Assembly (NCBI RefSeq): GCF_947507565.1
Contig: NC_089180.1
Span: forward strand, 1,240,001-1,304,000
Reading direction: 5' to 3'
Source: Oscarella lobularis
Taxonomy: Eukaryota > Porifera > Homoscleromorpha > Homosclerophorida > Oscarellidae
Length of the DNA: 64,000 nt
Each line of letters starts with the position of its first letter. Position 1 is the first letter of the stretch. The notes under the pieces are model-generated. The model was given only the letters and a program-made list of their open reading frames with translations, made no database searches and was not told the origin of the DNA. A program made the translations under genes and the position numbers. Positions 58,201 through 64,000 of this stretch are shown here, one piece after another.

Positions 58201-61200
58201 TATTAAATTGAAGGCCTAATCGTTGATTCTAAAGGCCTCAGTATTAAATTTAGAGCCTAATCTTTGATTCACAGGGCCTAAATATTAAATTAAGGGCCTA
58301 ATCTTTAACTGTACACGCCTGAGTATTAAATTTAGGGCCTAATGTTTAATTCTAAAGACCAAATAATAAATTGAGGGCCTAATGTTTGATTCTAAATACC
58401 TAAACTTTAAATTGAGGGCCTAATCTTTGACTCACAGGGCCTAAATATTAAATTGAGGGCATAATCTTTCATTCTAAGGACTCAGTATTAAATTTGGGGA
58501 ATAATCTTTGATTCTAAAGGCAAAATATTAATATGAGGGCCTAATCTTTGATTCTAAAGACCTAAACTTTAAATTTAGGGCCTAATCTTTGATTCACAGG
58601 GCCTAAATATTAAATTGAGGGCCTAATCTTTAACTGTACACGCCTGAGTATTAAATTAAGGGCCTAATCTTTAATTATAAAGGCCAAATAATAAATTGAG
58701 GGCCTAATCTTTGATTATAAAGGACTCAGTATCAAATTTAGGGCCTAATCTTTGATTCTAAAGGCCAAATATTAATTTGAAGGCCTAATCTTTGATTTAC
58801 AGGGCCTAAAAATTAAATTGAGGGCCTAATCTTTAATTCTACAGGCCCAAATATTAAACTGAGGGCCTAATCTTTGATTCACAAGGCCTAAGTATTAAAT
58901 TCAAAGAAGAATCTTTGATTCTAAAGGCCTCAGTATTAAATTGAGGGCCGACTCTTTCATTCTAAAGGCCAAAATATTAAATTGAGGGCCTAATCTTTGA
59001 TTCACAAGGCCTAAATATTAAATTGAGGGCCTAATCGTGGATTCTAAAGGCCTCAGTATTAAATTTAGGACCTAATCTTTGATTCTAAAAGAAAAATATT
59101 AATTTGAGGGTTTTATCTTTGATTCTAAAGACTTAAACTTTAAATTGAGGGCCTAATCTTTGATTCACAGGGCCTAAATATTAAATTAAGGCCCTAATCT
59201 TTAACTGTACACGCCTGAGTATTAAATTTCGGGCCTAATCTTTAATTCTAAAGGCCAAATAATAAATTGAGGGCCTAATCTTTGATTCACAGGGCGTAAA
59301 TATTAAATTGAGAGCCTAATCTTGATTATAAAGGACTCAGTATCAAATTTAGGGCCTAATCTTTGACTCTAAAGGCCAAATATTAAATTGAGGGCCTAAT
59401 CTTTGACTCTAAAGACCTAAACTTTAAATTCAGGGCCTAATTTTTGATTCACAGGGCTTAAATATTAAATTGACGGCCTAATCTTTGATTCTCAAGGCTT
59501 AAGTATTAAATTCAGAGCAGAATCTTTGATTCTAAGGGCCAAATATTAAATCGAGGGCCTAATCTTTCATTCTAAAGGCTTAAGTATTAAATTCAGAGCA
59601 GAATCTTTGATTCTAAGGACCAAATATTAAATTGAGGGCCTAATCTTTTATTCTAAAGACCTAAATATTAAATTGAGGGCCTAATCTTTGATTCGCAAGG
59701 CCTAAATATTAAATTGAGGGCCTAATCGTTGATTCTAAAGGCCCCAGTATTAAATTTAGGACTTAATCTATAATTCTAAAAGCCAAAATATTAAATTGAG
59801 GGCCTAATCTTTCACTGTTTTCGCCTGAGTATTAAATTTTGGGCCTAATCTTTAATTCTAAAAGCCAAATATTAATTTGAAAGCCTAATCTTTGACTTAC
59901 AGGGCCTAAAAATTAAATTGAGGGCCTAAACTTTAATTCTACACGCCTAAATATTAAATTGAGGGCCTACTCCTTGATTCACAAGGCCTAATATTAAATT
60001 GAGGGCCTAACCGTTGATTCTAAAGGCCTCAGTATTAAATTTAGGGCCTAATCTTTGATTCTAAAGGCCAAATATTAAATTGATGGCCTAATCTTTGATT
60101 CACAAAGCCTAAATATTAAATTGAAGGCCTAATCGTTGATTCTAAAGGCCTCAGTATTAAATTTAGAGCCTAATCTTTGATTCACAGGGCCTAAATATTA
60201 AATTAAGGGCCTAATCTTTAACTGTACACGCCTGAGTATTAAATTTAGGGCCTAATGTTTAATTCTAAAGACCAAATAATAAATTGAGGGCCTAATGTTT
60301 GATTCTAAATACCTAAACTTTAAATTGAGGGCCTAATCTTTGACTCACAGGGCCTAAATATTAAATTGAGGGCATAATCTTTCATTCTAAGGACTCAGTA
60401 TTAAATTTGGGGAATAATCTTTGATTCTAAAGGCAAAATATTAATATGAGGGCCTAATCTTTGATTCTAAAGACCTAAACTTTAAATTTAGGGCCTAATC
60501 TTTGATTCACAGGGCCTAAATATTAAATTGAGGGCCTAATCTTTAACTGTACACGCCTGAGTATTAAATTAAGGGCCTAATCTTTAATTATAAAGGCCAA
60601 ATAATAAATTGAGGGCCTAATCTTTGATTATAAAGGACTCAGTATCAAATTTAGGGCCTAATCTTTGATTCTAAAGGCCAAATATTAATTTGAAGGCCTA
60701 ATCTTTGATTTACAGGGCCTAAAAATTAAATTGAGGGCCTAATCTTTAATTCTACAGGCCCAAATATTAAACTGAGGGCCTAATCTTTGATTCACAAGGC
60801 CTAAGTATTAAATTCAAAGAAGAATCTTTGATTCTAAAGGCCTCAGTATTAAATTGAGGGCCGACTCTTTCATTCTAAAGGCCAAAATATTAAATTGAGG
60901 GCCTAATCTTTGATTCACAAGGCCTAAATATTAAATTGAGGGCCTAATCGTTGATTCTAAAGGCCTCAGTATTAAATTTAGGACCTAATCTTTGATTCTA
61001 AAAGAAAAATATTAATTTGAGGGTTTTATCTTTGATTCTAAAGACTTAAACTTTAAATTGAGGGCCTAATCTTTGATTCACAGGGCCTAAATATTAAATT
61101 AAGGCCCTAATCTTTAACTGTACACGCCTGAGTATTAAATTTCGGGCCTAATCTTTAATTCTAAAGGCCAAATAATAAATTGAGGGCCTAATCTTTGATT

Positions 61201-64000
61201 CACAGGGCGTAAATATTAAATTGAGAGCCTAATCTTGATTATAAAGGACTCAGTATCAAATTTAGGGCCTAATCTTTGACTCTAAAGGCCAAATATTAAA
61301 TTGAGTGCCTAATCTTTGACTCTAAAGACCTAAACTTTAAATTCAGGGCCTAATTTTTGATTCACAGGGCTTAAATATTAAATTGACGGCCTAATCTTTG
61401 ATTCTCAAGGCTTAAGTATTAAATTCAGAGCAGAATCTTTGATTCTAAGGGCCAAATATTAAATCGAGGGCCTAATCTTTCATTCTAAAGGCTTAAGTAT
61501 TAAATTCAGAGCAGAATCTTTGATTCTAAGGACCAAATATTAAATTGAGGGCCTAATCTTTTATTCTAAAGACCTAAATATTAAATTGAGGGCCTAATCT
61601 TTGATTCGCAAGGCCTAAATATTAAATTGAGGGCCTAATCTTTTATTCTAAAGACCTAAATATTAAATTGAGGGCCTAATCTTTGATTCGCAAGGCCTAA
61701 ATATTAAATTGAGGGCCTAATCGTTGATTCTAAAGGCCCCAGTATTAAATTTAGGACTTAATCTATAATTCTAAAAGCCAAAATATTAAATTGAGGGCCT
61801 AATCTTTCACTGTTTTCGCCTGAGTATTAAATTTTGGGCCTAATCTTTAATTCTAAAAGCCAAATATTAATTTGAAAGCCTAATCTTTGACTTACAGGGC
61901 CTAAAAATTAAATTGAGGGCCTAAACTTTAATTCTACACGCCTAAATATTAAATTGAGGGCCTACTCCTTGATTCACAAGGCCTAATATTAAATTGAGGG
62001 CCTAACCGTTGATTCTAAAGGCCTCAGTATTAAATTTAGGGCCTAATCTTTGATTCTAAAGGCCAAATATTAAATTGATGGCCTAATCTTTGATTCACAG
62101 GGCCTAAATATTAAATTGAGGGCCTAATCTTTGAATCTAAAGGCCAAATATTAAATTGAGGGCCTAATCCTTGATTCTAAGGACTCAGTATTAAATTTAG
62201 GGCATAGTCTTTGATTCTAAAGGCAAAATATTAATATGAGGGCCTAATCTTTGATTCACAGGGAATAAATATTAAATTGAGGGCCTAATCTTTAACTGTA
62301 CACGCCTGAGTATTAAATTTAGGGCCTAATCTTTAATTCTAAACGCCAAATAATAAATTGAGGGCCTAATCTTTTATTCACACGGCGTAAATATTAAATT
62401 CAGGGCCTAATCTTTGATTATAAAGGACTCAGTATCAAATTTAAGGCTTAATCTTTGATTCTAAAGGCCAAATATTAATTTCCAGGCCTAATCTTTGATT
62501 CACAGAACCTAAAAATTAAATTGAGGGCCTAATCTTTAATTCTACAGGCCTAAATATTAAATTGAGGGCCTACTCTTTGATTCACAAGGCCTAAATATTA
62601 AATTGAGGGCCTAATCTTTGATTCACAGGGCCTAAATATTAAATTTAGGGCCAAATCTTTCATTCTAAGGACTCAGTATTAAATTTAGAGCATATTCTTT
62701 AATTCTAAAAGCCAAATAATTAATTGAGGGCCTAATCTTTGATTCACAGGACGTAAATATTAAATTGAGGGCATAATCTTTGATTATAAAGGACTCATTA
62801 TCAAATTTAGGGCCTAATCTTTGATTCTAAAGGCTAAATATTAATTTGAAACTCTAATCTTTGATTTACAGGGCATAAAAATTAAATTGAGGGCCTAATC
62901 TTTAATTCTACAGGCCTAAATATTAAATTGAGGGCCTAATCTTTGAATCACAAGGCCTAATATTAAATTTCGGGCCTAATCTTTGATCCTAAAGGCCAAA
63001 TATTAAATTGAGGGCCTAATCTTTGATTCTAAAGACTTAAACTTTAAATTCAGGGCCTAATTTGTGATTCACAGGGCCTAAATATTAAATTGAGGGACTA
63101 ATCTTTGATTCTAAATGCTTAAGTATTAAATTCAGAGCAGAAACTTTGATTCTAAGGGCCACATATTAAATTGAGGGCCTAATCTTTCATTCTAAAGACT
63201 AAATATTAAATTGAGGGCCTAATCTTAGATTCACAAAGCCTAAATATTAAATTGAAGGCCTAATCGTTGATTCTAAAGGCCTCAGTATTAAATTTAGAGC
63301 CTAATCTTTGATTCACAGGGCCTAAATATTAAATTAAGGGCCTAATCTTTAACTGTACACGCCTGAGTATTAAATTTAGGGCCTAATGTTTAATTCTAAA
63401 GACCAAATAATAAATTGAGGGCCTAATGTTTGATTCTAAATACCTAAACTTTAAATTGAGGGCCTAATCTTTGACTCACAGGGCCTAAATATTAAATTGA
63501 GGGCATAATCTTTCATTCTAAGGACTCAGTATTAAATTTGGGGAATAATCTTTTATTCTAAAGGCCTAAATATTAAATTGACGGCCAAATCTTTGATTCA
63601 CAAGGCCTAAATATTAAATTGAGGGCCTAATCGTTGATTCTAAAGGCCTCAGTATTAAATTTAGGGCCTAATCTAAGATTCTAAAGGCCAAATATTAAAA
63701 TGAGAGCCTAATCTTTGAATCTAAAAACCTAAACTTTAAATTGAGGGCCTAATCTTTGATTCACAGAGCCTAAATATTACGTTGAGGGCCTAATGTTTTA
63801 TTCGAAAGGCCTAAATATTAAATTGAGGGCCTAATATTTGATTCACAAGGCAAAATATTAATATGAGGGCCTAATCTTTGATTCTAAAGACTTAAACTTT
63901 AAATTCAGGGCCTAATCTTTGATTCACAGGGCCTAAATATTAAATTGAGGGCCTAATCTTTAACTGTACACGCCTGAGTATTAAATTTAGGGCCTAATCT
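55205..64000. repeat. AT-rich satellite array, unit about 41 bp, with higher-order repeats
   Basis: From about 55205 to the window end the DNA repeats a unit of roughly 38-41 bp built from GAGGGCCTAATCTTTGATTC, a variable AAAGGCC or ACAGGGCC, and TAAATATTAAATT. Copies diverge by 5-20%, and stops occur in all frames. Marked variants such as ACTGTACACGCCTGAG recur many times. A long block beginning near 57200 recurs about 1.91 kb later (for example GGTTTTATCTTTGATTC near 59108 and 61022). Typical non-coding satellite; it continues past the window. Confidence 0.95.

Noticed and set aside
38655-64000. CRISPR array
   Set aside because: Repeats are directly adjacent with no unique spacers, units are degenerate, and the context is eukaryotic.

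Overview
The window is animal nuclear DNA. Genes are cut by very short GT-AG introns (mostly 45-70 bp), and they match metazoan families: MORC ATPase, Slingshot phosphatase, ZYG11, AMDHD2/NagA, an FHA-BRCT protein of MDC1 type, talin, PKA regulatory subunit, SH3-containing beta-heavy spectrin, a RING/TRAF protein and EPG5. The compact introns suggest a sponge, perhaps a homoscleromorph such as Oscarella; that placement is my inference. It is not bacterial.

Layout. (1) 1-10.7 kb: a cluster that looks like eukaryotic Crinkler-type (CR) effector genes. It holds the tail of a kinase gene, a membrane-anchored P-loop NTPase, a two-exon AAA-ATPase/PD-(D/E)XK nuclease, and a complete six-exon coiled-coil/REase-like/kinase gene. 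The first and last kinase ends are a 758-bp direct duplication, about 99% identical. (2) 10.8-17.6 kb: a MORC fragment fused in one exon to a Slingshot fragment, an intact intronless ZYG11-like gene on the minus strand, and an AMDHD2 fragment joined to an unrelated 5' exon. (3) 17.9-26.5 kb: a coiled-coil/immunoglobulin/kinase gene, an MDC1-like gene, and an inverted, shortened copy of the kinase gene. (4) 26.5-38.6 kb: partial talin, tandem repeats, degenerate telomere-like repeats, a fourth kinase remnant, a PKA-R exon, a long partial beta-heavy spectrin, and a partial RING/TRAF gene. (5) 38.65-51.03 kb: a 12.4-kb array of a 45-bp GC-rich minisatellite. (6) 51.25-55.15 kb: an internal piece of EPG5 on the minus strand. 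(7) 55.2 kb to the end: at least 8.8 kb of an AT-rich ~41-bp satellite with higher-order repeats of about 1.9 kb.

The main pattern is a contrast. Almost every conserved cellular gene here is truncated, chimeric, or broken by small indels or stops (talin, spectrin, EPG5, MORC, AMDHD2, RING/TRAF). The kinase and nuclease genes, and the ZYG11-like gene, keep long intact frames. Together with large satellites and telomere-like DNA, this suggests a subtelomeric, heterochromatic or B-chromosome-like region that collects gene fragments while CR-type genes stay functional. Uncorrected assembly errors are the main alternative.

How the genes may work together: the NTPase, the nuclease and the kinases resemble the modules (P-loop NTPase, REase-fold nuclease, divergent kinase) known from fungal and oomycete CR effectors. 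Their clustering in an animal, and one fusion to an Ig domain, are the most novel observations. No joint function is shown by the sequence.
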